From NCBI GenBank assembly GCA_902779085.1, contig CACYZY010000001.1, positions 310,001 to 374,000 of the forward strand: 64,000 nt of DNA, in the 5' to 3' direction. The notes beneath the pieces are model-generated. The model ran no database searches and was not told where the DNA came from. It saw nothing but the letters and a program-made list of their open reading frames with translations. This DNA is from an uncultured Bacteroidales bacterium (GTDB lineage: Bacteria; Bacteroidota; Bacteroidia; Bacteroidales; Bacteroidaceae). A program made the position numbers and the translations under genes. Positions within the stretch are counted from its first letter, which is position 1. The number at the start of each line of letters is the position of its first letter. This document shows, piece after piece, positions 44,637-52,318 of this stretch.

Positions 44637-45902
44637 CTATTTAACACTGTCAATTCTGTTCTGATAGAATTTTCGGAAATCACTCCACTTATAATAAGGG
44701 AACATATTTGTTGGCACAGGCAGCTTTGCCTCATCGCCATTCAGCAGGCACTTCACCAGCACTTCATCGCTGCTCTTCTTGCCACGATAAAACACCAACT
44801 GGATGTTGGATGCCTTGCAAGTCTCCCAATTCTGGTAAATGTTTTTCACCTCGTAGGGGTCTTCAGGGTCGAGGTCTGCACCGTTGATGCCCATCAGTAC
44901 GGTCAGCGGACCAATGCAGGTATCATGTCCGAAGCGCAAGTCCGATATATGGTCGCTGGTGCCGTTAATAACAGCATCAGCTTTCTTGAGTATATCCTCC
45001 AAAATAGGAATCATGTTATACTGACCAGAGAACACCCATGAGTAAGAGCCCAGGTTAGATGCCTCCCAACGGTCCACTATTTCCTGGTCAGTTACAATGT
45101 TGCCCATCATGCCTTCATGGAAGATGCTGGGTAATGTGGTGTAAAGATTGATGAGGCTATTGCCCAATGTCTCAGGTTTACCAGGCAAGCCCTCGGTGCT
45201 GGTAAAAACCCTTTGCACCACCTTGCTGCTCAGGCTGTTGTCACTTTGGAACTTGTCACGATTGCTCTCGTAACGAGGCTTGTTAGGTCTTGGGAAATTA
45301 TGCTTTACAGGGTTCTGACTGTCAGTAGGCACCACCCCATCGAGGGTAAATCGTGACGATTGCTCACGTATCTCTATTTTGGGGTTGCACTGCACCAGCT
45401 CCTGACAGAAAGCAGCCATACTGATGACGCAACGACCCGACAAAGACGAAATAGCCAGTACGTTGCCCCCTTTTTTGAACACTTCGGGGAAGTTGTTATA
45501 CATGGTACGCGCAATAAACTGATGCTGGTCCCAACCTAGCTGTGTTAGCTCACTTACACCCGTCATCAGTTCCTGCTTGGCCGTCATAAACTTGTTATAG
45601 AAGCTTTCGCCCTCTGCAGTAAGCTGGTGTTTGTTGTGGGCAGTAGTCATCAGCGTGTCAAGGTCTTTGTATAGCTGGTCGCTCCAGTAATATCGAGAGC
45701 CGTGACGGGCATAGTGACTGATGTAGAATGGTTTGTATCCTTTTGGTGTTTTGGTCAACTTGCTCACCTTCATCTCGTAGGGGTAGTCGTTGCCATAAGC
45801 CTTTTTCGGATCAGCCTTGAGCTTGTCAAATGCAGCATTGCTTTGCGCCCAGGTCATCATGGTGATAAACACTAAAAGTAAGGTTGAAACAAATCTTTTC
45901 AT
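44637..45902 (-). CDS. Secreted histidine-type acid phosphatase
   Basis: 421 aa from the ATG at 45902 (MKRFVSTLLLVFITMMTWAQ, signal peptide); the ATG at 45911 adds three residues. The phosphohistidine motif is SHYARHGSRYYW, close to RHGxRxP, and the distal catalytic HD is in RFGHDTCIGPLTVLMG. Family members include phytases and broad-range acid phosphatases. No neighbour indicates the substrate. Confidence 0.88.
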   Translation of the reverse strand: MKRFVSTLLLVFITMMTWAQSNAAFDKLKADPKKAYGNDYPYEMKVSKLTKTPKGYKPFYISHYARHGSRYYWSDQLYKDLDTLMTTAHNKHQLTAEGESFYNKFMTAKQELMTGVSELTQLGWDQHQFIARTMYNNFPEVFKKGGNVLAISSLSGRCVISMAAFCQELVQCNPKIEIREQSSRFTLDGVVPTDSQNPVKHNFPRPNKPRYESNRDKFQSDNSLSSKVVQRVFTSTEGLPGKPETLGNSLINLYTTLPSIFHEGMMGNIVTDQEIVDRWEASNLGSYSWVFSGQYNMIPILEDILKKADAVINGTSDHISDLRFGHDTCIGPLTVLMGINGADLDPEDPYEVKNIYQNWETCKASNIQLVFYRGKKSSDEVLVKCLLNGDEAKLPVPTNMFPYYKWSDFRKFYQNRIDSVK

Positions 45903-45978
45903 GGTTGACATTTTATTAATAATTGCCTGTAAAGGTAAGAAGAATATTTTGAAATAGTTGTCCTTTGAATTAGTTTTT

Positions 45979-46037
45979 TCTACTACGGGAGGAAGGCCTC
46001 TTTACTACGGGAAGACCGACCGTCCTCCCGTAGTAGA
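45979..46037. repeat. 15-bp perfect inverted repeat inside the array
   Basis: TCTACTACGGGAGGA (45979-45993) and TCCTCCCGTAGTAGA (46023-46037) are exact reverse complements separated by 29 bp. Confidence 0.9.
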
Positions 46038-46148
46038 CGGAATATCTGCTATTGGGTGTTGCAATATAGACTATTACCATGACTAAAGTTTGCTATCACC
46101 CAAGGGAAAGCTTGCTATCAGTTACTGCAATATCTGCTTTGGGTCGTT

Positions 46149-46182
46149 GCAGTATCTCCTATGGGGGTATAGGAGATACTGC
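46149..46182. repeat. 14-bp perfect hairpin inside the array
   Basis: GCAGTATCTCCTAT (46149-46162) and ATAGGAGATACTGC (46169-46182) are exact reverse complements around a GGGGGT loop. As RNA or cruciform DNA it would be very stable. No T tract follows, so it is not a standard terminator. Confidence 0.9.
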
Positions 46183-46386
46183 GATGAGTGTTAGGAGATA
46201 CTACGTCGGGTGATAGGAGCTACTGCGTCGACCTGTAGTAATGTCTTCTTTCTCTAGGAGTTGAAGATGCCGTTACAATTCCGATTCTCTTCGCTATATT
46301 GCTTGATTGAGATATCTTATGAAAATTAGAAACTATTACGAATCAGTTGGGCTGTAAAAAAGAACTCCAATATCTTTATTGAATAA

Positions 46387-46417
46387 TTGGGTTTTCTATA
46401 ATATATTTGTACCTTTG
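46387..46417 (+). promoter_or_regulatory. Promoter of the AlkD-like gene
   Basis: TTG at 46387-46389, a 20-bp spacer and TACCTTTG at 46410-46417. Start site near 46424, 15 nt before the ATG. Confidence 0.6.
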
Positions 46418-46438
46418 AACACGAATTTGAGGTGATAT

Positions 46439-47200
46439 ATGAATACTGCAAAGGAGATAATCAGGTATATGGAGTCGTTGCGGAATGATAAGCAACGAGA
46501 GGTGCTGATGGGATTCTTCAAGACAGGAGAGGGAGAGTATGGCGAAGGTGATGAGTTCTTGGGATTGAAAGTGCCACAAACCAGAGAGGTAGTTAAGGAG
46601 GTTTGGAAGGGCTTCCCATTAAGCGAAGTTCCTGAGTTGCTGATGAACAAATGGCACGAGGTGAGGCTTTGTGGTCTGCTGATTCTCGTAGCTAAATTCG
46701 AACAATTGGCGACCAAACGGTTGGAAAACGATGAGACCGCCATCAAAGGACGTGATGAAATCCTGACAATGTATCTACAATATGCCAATCAAGCCAACAA
46801 TTGGGACTTGGTGGATTTATCAGTGCCCAAGATCTTAGGTCGTTGGTTGCTGTTGCCCACTCATCTTGGAGATAAAAACTACAAGTTGAAGGTGGTTGAC
46901 GAATTGGCAGATAGTGATAACTTGTGGCGACAACGTATGAGTATGGTCTGCTCTTGGCAAACCTCACAGGCTGGCAATCCTTCGTGGTGCCTGCGCTATG
47001 CAGAAAAACACCTGCACCATCCGCACGACCTGATGCACAAGGCCGTAGGGTGGATGTTGCGTGAGATGGGCAAGCGTGTAAGCATGGAATTACTGCGAGA
47101 GTTCCTGCGCCAACATGCACAAGAGATGCCACGCACAACGCTCCGCTACGCCATCGAGAAGATGGACGAAGCAGAGCGTAAGGAATGGATGAAAAACTGA
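46439..47200 (+). CDS. AlkD-like DNA alkylation repair protein
   Basis: 253 aa, all-helical HEAT-like protein. Conserved segments include FLGLKVPQTREVVKEVW, WHEVRLCGLLILV, NNWDLVDLSVPKILG and LMHKAVGWMLREMGKR, matching the AlkD family of DNA glycosylases that excise alkylated bases. The gene has its own promoter. Its 3' end is 6 bp from the stop of the convergent bcp gene. Confidence 0.92.
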   Translation: MNTAKEIIRYMESLRNDKQREVLMGFFKTGEGEYGEGDEFLGLKVPQTREVVKEVWKGFPLSEVPELLMNKWHEVRLCGLLILVAKFEQLATKRLENDETAIKGRDEILTMYLQYANQANNWDLVDLSVPKILGRWLLLPTHLGDKNYKLKVVDELADSDNLWRQRMSMVCSWQTSQAGNPSWCLRYAEKHLHHPHDLMHKAVGWMLREMGKRVSMELLREFLRQHAQEMPRTTLRYAIEKMDEAERKEWMKN

Positions 47201-47206
47201 AAGCTG

Positions 47207-47665
47207 TTATTTTGCCAATATTTGGTCGGCATGTTCCTTGGTCTTCACCTGCTTGCCGGCAAAAATCTGTTCAATGATGCCTTCTTCGTTGATGATAAAG
47301 GTGGTGCGGATGGTACCCATAGTCTTCTTACCATACATACTTTTCTCTCCCCATGCTCCCATTGCTTCCAAAAGCGTATGGTCAACATCGGCTATCAGAG
47401 GGAAAGGAAGTTCGTATTTTTCCTTGAACTTTACATGGGAGGCAGCTGAGTCCTTGCTCACGCCTACCACCTCATAGCCTGCCCCTTGCAAATCATTGTA
47501 ACGGTCGCGTAAACTGCAGGCTTCTGCTGTACAACCACTGGTGTTGTCTTTGGGATAAAAATAGAGCACCAATTTGCGCCCACGGTAATCACTCAGACGG
47601 ATATCTCTTCCTTGTTCGTCTTTGCCCAGTATCTCAGGGGCCTTGTCTCCAATGTTCATAACCAA
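47207..47665 (-). CDS. bcp: Thiol peroxidase, Bcp/PrxQ type
   Basis: 152 aa; the ATG at 47659 (MNIGDKAPE) is an alternative start. The peroxidatic Cys and the resolving Cys four residues later are in DNTSGCTAEACSLRD. LVLYFYPKDNT and TFIINEEGIIEQIF complete the peroxiredoxin fold. It reduces hydrogen peroxide and organic hydroperoxides in the cytosol. Confidence 0.95.
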   Translation of the reverse strand: MVMNIGDKAPEILGKDEQGRDIRLSDYRGRKLVLYFYPKDNTSGCTAEACSLRDRYNDLQGAGYEVVGVSKDSAASHVKFKEKYELPFPLIADVDHTLLEAMGAWGEKSMYGKKTMGTIRTTFIINEEGIIEQIFAGKQVKTKEHADQILAK

Positions 47666-47687
47666 TGTTTTTTAGTTGATATTTCTG

Positions 47688-47695
47688 CAAAGATA
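47688..47695 (-). promoter_or_regulatory. -7 box of bcp
   Basis: TATCTTTG on the minus strand, 22 bp upstream of the first ATG. Confidence 0.5.
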
Positions 47696-47737
47696 ATAAT
47701 TATCCTGTCATCGGCACAGAGATTGTTGCGTTTTTCG

Positions 47738-47745
47738 TATCTTTG
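47738..47745 (+). promoter_or_regulatory. -7 box of the UDG-like gene, very close to its start codon
   Basis: TATCTTTG matches TAnnTTTG and ends only 5 bp before the ATG at 47751, so transcription would start at or next to the start codon. Confidence 0.5.
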
Positions 47746-47750
47746 ATGCC

Positions 47751-48380
47751 ATGATATCGTATCTGAACATAGAGAACATACGGCGTAGCACTAATGAGGT
47801 GGAGTATCATCCCTTACAGCCGTTCTTGCCAGAAAACGCCAAAGTGCTCTTCTTGGGCAGTTTCCCGCCTCAACGAAAGCGGTGGTGTATGGATTTTTAC
47901 TATCCTAATTTCATCAATGACCACTGGAGAATTGAGGGAGCGGTGTTTTTCGGCGACCCTCATCACTTCGTGGATGAGGCAGCCAAATGTTTTAAGTTAG
48001 ATGCGATAGTGGAGTTCTGTCAAGAGAAAGGCATTGCCTTTTTCGACACATCTACGGCTGTGAGGCGACTGAAGGACAATGCTGCCGACAAGTTCCTTGA
48101 AGTGGTAGTACCTACAGATATTCGTGCATTGGTGGCCAGGCTGCCACATCTACGAGCTATTGTCACCACTGGTGAGAAAGCTACTGAGACCATTTGCTTA
48201 CATCTTCAAATCACTGAAATTCCACGTGTGAATGCCTTTGCTCCTATTCCTACACTGAAAAATGCAGATGGTGACCAGCTGGTGCTTTATCGTCTTCCTT
48301 CTTCCTCAAGGGCCTATCCATTGTCATTCTCCCAAAAAGTGGAAGCCTATCGGGCGATGTTTGAACACTTTTCTTTATAG
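47751..48380 (+). CDS. Uracil-DNA glycosylase superfamily protein
   Basis: 209 aa. The N-terminal motif KVLFLGSFPPQRKRWCMDFYYP corresponds to the GxxP-type water-activating loop of the superfamily, and LYRLPSSSRAYPLSF to the second, HPS-like loop. LRAIVTTGEKATETI lies at the central strand. The exact substrate (uracil, thymine mismatch or other) is not clear. A DNA repair role fits the nearby AlkD-like gene, though they are not co-transcribed. DUF4250 follows after 31 bp. Confidence 0.8.
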   Translation: MISYLNIENIRRSTNEVEYHPLQPFLPENAKVLFLGSFPPQRKRWCMDFYYPNFINDHWRIEGAVFFGDPHHFVDEAAKCFKLDAIVEFCQEKGIAFFDTSTAVRRLKDNAADKFLEVVVPTDIRALVARLPHLRAIVTTGEKATETICLHLQITEIPRVNAFAPIPTLKNADGDQLVLYRLPSSSRAYPLSFSQKVEAYRAMFEHFSL

Positions 48381-48411
48381 AAAGAATAATATAAACGAAA
48401 GGAAATTATAT

Positions 48412-48612
48412 ATGGACTATCTACCAAATGATCCGGCAATGCTGGTTTCGAGCGTAAACATGTTGCTTAGAGACGATGAATTTGACAATTTAGAAAGTCT
48501 TTGTTCTTATTACGGCAAGGATGCTGATGAACTGAAAGTCTATTTATTGCAAAATGGCTATGAATACAGCGAAGAGCAAAAGCAGTTTAGACCAGTAGGA
48601 TTTGATAAATGA
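48412..48612 (+). CDS. DUF4250 domain protein
   Basis: 66 aa from the ATG at 48412 (MDYLPNDPAMLVSSVNMLL). The whole protein matches the small DUF4250 family, including YSEEQKQFRPVGFDK at the C-terminus. A larger frame from 48262 reads over the end of the preceding gene and is rejected. Function unknown; predicted cytosolic. Confidence 0.9.
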   Translation: MDYLPNDPAMLVSSVNMLLRDDEFDNLESLCSYYGKDADELKVYLLQNGYEYSEEQKQFRPVGFDK

Positions 48613-48671
48613 CTCATGGTTAGCAATTCTGAATATTGCTTTTAGCAGATAGGCAGTAAACAGATTAAAAC

Positions 48672-48699
48672 AAAAAAGATAGCCTTGTGAGCTATCTTT
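48672..48699 (-). terminator. Terminator of tRNA-Asp
   Basis: On the minus strand AAAGATAGC / GCTATCTTT (48675-48699) forms a 9-bp stem followed by a T run, just downstream of the tRNA. Confidence 0.8.
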
Positions 48700-48703
48700 C
48701 TTG

Positions 48704-48777
48704 CGGTGCGTACGAGACTCGAACTCGTGACCCCGTGCGTGACAGGCACGTATTCTAACCAACTGAACTAACGCACC
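48704..48777 (-). tRNA. tRNA-Asp (anticodon GTC)
   Basis: 74 nt on the minus strand. Acceptor GGTGCGT pairs with ACGCACC with discriminator G. The anticodon loop reads CTGTCAC and the T-loop TTCGAGT. CCA is not encoded. Confidence 0.96.
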
Positions 48778-48795
48778 AATTTGGTTTTGCGGTTG

Positions 48796-48827
48796 CAAAG
48801 GTATGTATTATATTTGGATTGTGCAAA
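48796..48827 (-). promoter_or_regulatory. Promoter of tRNA-Asp
   Basis: On the minus strand TTTG (48824-48827), a 20-bp spacer and TACCTTTG (48796-48803). It overlaps the divergent hisH promoter. Confidence 0.6.
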
Positions 48828-48844
48828 TAATTTTGCTATTTTTG
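48813..48844 (+). promoter_or_regulatory. Promoter of hisHAF-hisIE
   Basis: TTTG (48813-48816), a 20-bp spacer and TATTTTTG (48837-48844). Start site near 48851, 26 nt before hisH. Confidence 0.6.
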
Positions 48845-48876
48845 TTGCCGATTTTTTAACTAAAAGATAAAAAAGA

Positions 48877-49470
48877 ATGAAAGCAGTCATCATAGACTAT
48901 AACGCTGGCAATATACGTTCGGTTGAAAATGCTTTGAAAAGGCTGGGTGTAGAGCCTGTCATTACTGCTGACAAGCGACAGATTTGCCAAGCTGACAAAG
49001 TGATCTTCCCTGGGGTGGGAGAGGCTGCTACCACCATGAGCTTTTTAAGGGAACGTGGTCTTGACTTGCTGATTAAGAGTCTTACACAGCCAGTGTTGGG
49101 TATTTGTCTGGGTATGCAGCTGATGTGCCGCTATTCAGAAGAGGGTGATACCCAATGTTTAGGTATCTTTGACACCGAGGTGAAACGATTTATCAATCAA
49201 CGTCATGAGGACAAAGTACCGCACATGGGCTGGAATACTTTATATAATATTAAGGGCGAACTACTGAAAGGATTGCCAGCTAACCCTTATGTGTATTTCG
49301 TTCACAGCTACTATGTGCCTGTAGGCGATTATACCATTGCTACTACTGACTATATCCAACCTTTCAGTTCAGCTATTCAGAAAGATAATTTTTATGCCAC
49401 TCAGTTCCATCCTGAAAAGAGTGGTTCTATAGGTGAGCAGATTCTTAAAAACTTCTTGTTTGAGATATGA
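48877..49470 (+). CDS. hisH: Imidazole glycerol phosphate synthase, glutaminase subunit
   Basis: 197 aa class I amidotransferase. Catalytic Cys in VLGICLGMQLMC, His/Glu in TQFHPEKSG, and the N-terminal IDYNAGNIRSVENAL. It supplies ammonia to HisF. Its stop overlaps the hisA start by 4 bp (ATGA). First of four histidine genes; hisG, hisD, hisC and hisB are not in the window. Confidence 0.97.
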   Translation: MKAVIIDYNAGNIRSVENALKRLGVEPVITADKRQICQADKVIFPGVGEAATTMSFLRERGLDLLIKSLTQPVLGICLGMQLMCRYSEEGDTQCLGIFDTEVKRFINQRHEDKVPHMGWNTLYNIKGELLKGLPANPYVYFVHSYYVPVGDYTIATTDYIQPFSSAIQKDNFYATQFHPEKSGSIGEQILKNFLFEI

Positions 49471-50195
49471 TTGAACTGATACCAGCTATAGATATTATTG
49501 AAGGCAAATGCGTGAGACTCTCGCAAGGCGACTATGATAAGGTGAAGGAATACAGTGCTTCGCCTGTAGATGTAGCCAAGGAGATGGAGGATCATGGTAT
49601 TACACGCCTGCATGTGGTGGATTTAGATGGTGCAAAGTCAAAGCATGTGGTGAATTGGCGCACGCTGGAGCAGATTGCCAATGCCACCAGTCTGGTAATA
49701 GATTTTGGCGGTGGGGTGAAGACCGATGACGACCTGCGTATTGTGTTCGACTGTGGTGCAAAGATGGTGACGGGTGGCAGTATAGCCGTAAAAGAGCCTG
49801 ATACTTTCAAAAGCTGGCTGATGAAATATGGTGCTGAGAAGATTATCTTAGGTGCCGATGTTAAAGAAGGAAAGGTGGCTGTAAGTGGATGGCTGGAAGA
49901 CAGCGATAACGAACTGATGGCATTTCTGGAACATTATACTCAGCAAGGTGTGCAGAAGGTAATTTGTACAGAAATCAGTCGTGATGGCATGTTGCAGGGA
50001 CCTGACATCTCTTTATACAAAGATATTTTGGCACAACATCCCAACCTGTATCTTATTGCCAGTGGTGGTGTGAGTAGTATGGCAGATATTGAGGCATTGG
50101 CTGAAGCAAGTGTTCCTGGTGTTATTTTCGGCAAGGCACTCTATGAGGGGAGGATCTCTTGGAAAGATATAGAGAGGTTTGTTTTAAATAAGTAA
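49467..50195 (+). CDS. hisA: ProFAR isomerase
   Basis: 242 aa TIM barrel. [19 protein letters not shown] at the N-terminus, with the first catalytic Asp, and [12 protein letters not shown] for the second. Two phosphate-binding glycine loops are visible ([12 protein letters not shown] and [12 protein letters not shown]). Fourth step of histidine synthesis. Confidence 0.97.
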   Translation: MIELIPAIDIIEGKCVRLSQGDYDKVKEYSASPVDVAKEMEDHGITRLHVVDLDGAKSKHVVNWRTLEQIANATSLVIDFGGGVKTDDDLRIVFDCGAKMVTGGSIAVKEPDTFKSWLMKYGAEKIILGADVKEGKVAVSGWLEDSDNELMAFLEHYTQQGVQKVICTEISRDGMLQGPDISLYKDILAQHPNLYLIASGGVSSMADIEALAEASVPGVIFGKALYEGRISWKDIERFVLNK

Positions 50196-50235
50196 CAGAG
50201 ACTCTGATTGTTATTTTTTTCTATTTTCAATTAGT

Positions 50236-50991
50236 ATGTTAGCTAAACGAATCATACCTTGTTTGGATATCAAAGACGGTCAGACCGTTAAGGGTACTAA
50301 TTTTGTAAATTTGCGTCAGGCAGGAGATCCTGTGGAACTGGCTCGCGCTTACAGTGAGCAAGGTGCCGACGAACTGGTGTTCCTGGATATAACAGCCAGT
50401 TTTGAGGGGCGTAAGACCTTTACAGAATTGGTGAAGCGTATTGCTGAAAATATCAGCATACCATTCACTGTAGGTGGGGGCATTCACGAGTTGAGTGACG
50501 TGGACAGGTTGCTTGGTGCCGGGGCCGACAAAATTTCCATCAATTCGGCAGCCATTAAAAAACCAGGATTGATTGATGAGATAGCACGCAATTTTGGTTC
50601 TCAGGTGTGTGTGCTAGCTATAGATGCCAAGCAGACCGAGAAGGGATGGTGGTGCTACCTCAATGGAGGTAGGGTAGAGACAGACAAAGAGTTGTTTAGT
50701 TGGGCAAAAGAAGGTGAACAACGAGGGGCTGGAGAGATTCTTTTTACTAGTATGAACCACGATGGAGTGCGTGAAGGCTATGCCAACGAGGCGTTGGCAA
50801 AGCTCAGCGCCGACTTATCGATACCTGTCATTGCATCGGGTGGAGCAGGTAAAAAGGAGCATTTTCGTGATGTTTTTACTAGAGGAAAAGCTGATGCTGC
50901 ACTGGCAGCTGGCGTTTTTCACTTCGGAGATATACGAATTTCCGAATTAAAGTCTTATCTTTGCAACGAAAATATTACAATTAGAAGGTAA
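50236..50991 (+). CDS. hisF: Imidazole glycerol phosphate synthase, cyclase subunit
   Basis: 251 aa TIM barrel. [16 protein letters not shown] (catalytic Asp), [37 protein letters not shown] and the second Asp in [11 protein letters not shown]. Acts in complex with HisH. A 40-bp gap separates it from hisA. Confidence 0.97.
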   Translation: MLAKRIIPCLDIKDGQTVKGTNFVNLRQAGDPVELARAYSEQGADELVFLDITASFEGRKTFTELVKRIAENISIPFTVGGGIHELSDVDRLLGAGADKISINSAAIKKPGLIDEIARNFGSQVCVLAIDAKQTEKGWWCYLNGGRVETDKELFSWAKEGEQRGAGEILFTSMNHDGVREGYANEALAKLSADLSIPVIASGGAGKKEHFRDVFTRGKADAALAAGVFHFGDIRISELKSYLCNENITIRR

Positions 50992-50994
50992 AAG

Positions 50995-51603
50995 ATGTTA
51001 GATTTTAACAAAATGAACGGGCTCGTGCCTGCCATTATACAGGATGCTGAGACAGCGAAGGTGCTGATGCTCGGATATATGAACGAAGAAGCTTATAGAA
51101 AGACCTTAGAAACAGGACTTGTTACTTTCTATAGCCGTACACGTCAGCGTTTGTGGACCAAAGGAGAAGAGAGTGGCAATTGTCTTGATGTGGTTTCTAT
51201 CAAAGAGGATTGCGATCATGATACTTTATTGATACAAGTTCATCCAAGAGGTCCTGTGTGCCATACGGGCACCGATACCTGCTGGGGAGAAGAAAACCGT
51301 GAACCAGTGATGTTTCTCAAAGAGTTGCAGGCGTTCATACAGAAGCGTCATGAGGAGATGCCAGAAGGATCTTATACCACCAGTTTGTTCCAAAGTGGTA
51401 TCAACAAGATGGCGCAAAAGGTAGGTGAGGAGGCTGTTGAAACAATTATTGAGGCTGCTAACGGTACCAATGAACGTTTGATATATGAAGGTTCTGACTT
51501 GTTATATCACCTGATTGTGATGCTGACTGCCAAGGGATTGAGTATTGAGGATTTGGCCCGTGAGTTGGAAGAACGTCATAAACCAAATTGGAAGAAGCAT
51601 TGA
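50995..51603 (+). CDS. hisIE: Bifunctional phosphoribosyl-AMP cyclohydrolase / phosphoribosyl-ATP pyrophosphatase
   Basis: 202 aa. The HisI half (1-110) has VLMLGYMNEEAYRKTLETG and SRTRQRLWTKGEESGN, with the metal-binding DCDHDTLLIQV and VCHTGTDTCW. The HisE half has GINKMAQKVGEEAVETIIEA. The two activities are fused, as is common in Bacteroidetes. It follows hisF after 3 bp. Confidence 0.97.
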   Translation: MLDFNKMNGLVPAIIQDAETAKVLMLGYMNEEAYRKTLETGLVTFYSRTRQRLWTKGEESGNCLDVVSIKEDCDHDTLLIQVHPRGPVCHTGTDTCWGEENREPVMFLKELQAFIQKRHEEMPEGSYTTSLFQSGINKMAQKVGEEAVETIIEAANGTNERLIYEGSDLLYHLIVMLTAKGLSIEDLARELEERHKPNWKKH

Positions 51604-51623
51604 TATAGATTGACCATTGAAAG

Positions 51624-52295
51624 ATGGGTGAGGTATTGATTAAATATAAAGGAGTTAGGGTAAGTCAGGATTATGACACTGTGCTGCGAGGGGTAGACCT
51701 TGAACTAAGTAGGGGTTCTTTCGTTTATCTGATAGGTAAGGTGGGGGCAGGTAAGTCGAGTTTACTGAAAACCATGTATGGCGAACTGGATATTACCGAT
51801 GGCGAAGCTGAGGTGTTGGGCTATAACATGCGTAAACTGAAACAGAAACATGTGCCTAAGCTGAGACGCCGTTTGGGTATCGTGTTCCAAGATTTCCAAC
51901 TGCTCACCGACCGTTCGGTATATGACAACTTAAAGTTTGTGCTGAGAGCAACAGGTTGGCATGACAAGAAGGAGATAGACAATCGTATTAAAGCTGTGTT
52001 GAATCTGGTTGGGATGGAGGACAAAGAGGGAAAGTTACCTAACGAACTTTCTGGTGGCGAGCAGCAGCGCGTGGTAATAGCTAGGGCTGTGCTAAATTCA
52101 CCTGATATTATCATGGCTGATGAACCTACGGGTAATTTGGATGCTGAAACAGGGCGAGCCATTACAAAACTTCTTCATGACTTGAGCGATACTGGCTCGC
52201 TGGTGATAATGACTACCCATAACCTTCAACTGCTTCGTGAGTTCCCAGGTGAAGTCTATCGTTGTGAGGATCAGAAATTGGTAAAGGAAGAATAA
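51624..52295 (+). CDS. ftsE: Cell division ATP-binding protein FtsE
   Basis: 223 aa ABC ATPase. Walker [18 protein letters not shown]-loop [18 protein letters not shown], signature [15 protein letters not shown] and Walker [18 protein letters not shown]. FtsE pairs with the membrane protein FtsX to activate peptidoglycan hydrolases during division. No ftsX is adjacent; the gene sits between hisIE and lysC with 20-bp and 23-bp gaps, so it may be transcribed with them. A LolD-type ATPase is a possible alternative. Confidence 0.85.
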   Translation: MGEVLIKYKGVRVSQDYDTVLRGVDLELSRGSFVYLIGKVGAGKSSLLKTMYGELDITDGEAEVLGYNMRKLKQKHVPKLRRRLGIVFQDFQLLTDRSVYDNLKFVLRATGWHDKKEIDNRIKAVLNLVGMEDKEGKLPNELSGGEQQRVVIARAVLNSPDIIMADEPTGNLDAETGRAITKLLHDLSDTGSLVIMTTHNLQLLREFPGEVYRCEDQKLVKEE

Positions 52296-52318
52296 AGAAC
52301 AATTAATTATAATAGAAA

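Larger units (their letters stand above)
45979..46242. repeat. Array of twelve degenerate 22-bp repeats
   Basis: The sequence divides into twelve 22-bp units starting at 45979. Eleven of twelve start with T, and a TACTAC/TGCTAT-like word recurs at fixed phase: TACTACGGGA at 45981 and 46003, TGCTATTGGG at 46047, GACTATTACC at 46069, TGCTATCACC at 46091, TGCTATCAGT at 46113, TGCTTTGGGT at 46135 and TCCTATGGGG at 46157. After a 2-bp phase shift come TACTGCGATG at 46177, TACTACGTCG at 46199 and TACTGCGTCG at 46221. Unit three is an inverted copy. 22 is not a multiple of three, so it is not a protein repeat. Confidence 0.85.
45903..46438. other. Intergenic region with a long 22-bp repeat array
   Basis: 536 bp without a supported gene. 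It contains the phosphatase promoter region (a TACCTTTA-type box on the minus strand at 45930-45937), the 264-bp repeat array (45979-46242) and the promoter of the AlkD-like gene. The stretch 46243-46386 shows nothing recognisable. Confidence 0.75.

Noticed and set aside
45979-46242. CRISPR array
   Set aside because: The period is 22 bp with no constant repeat and no unique spacers, and no cas genes are present.
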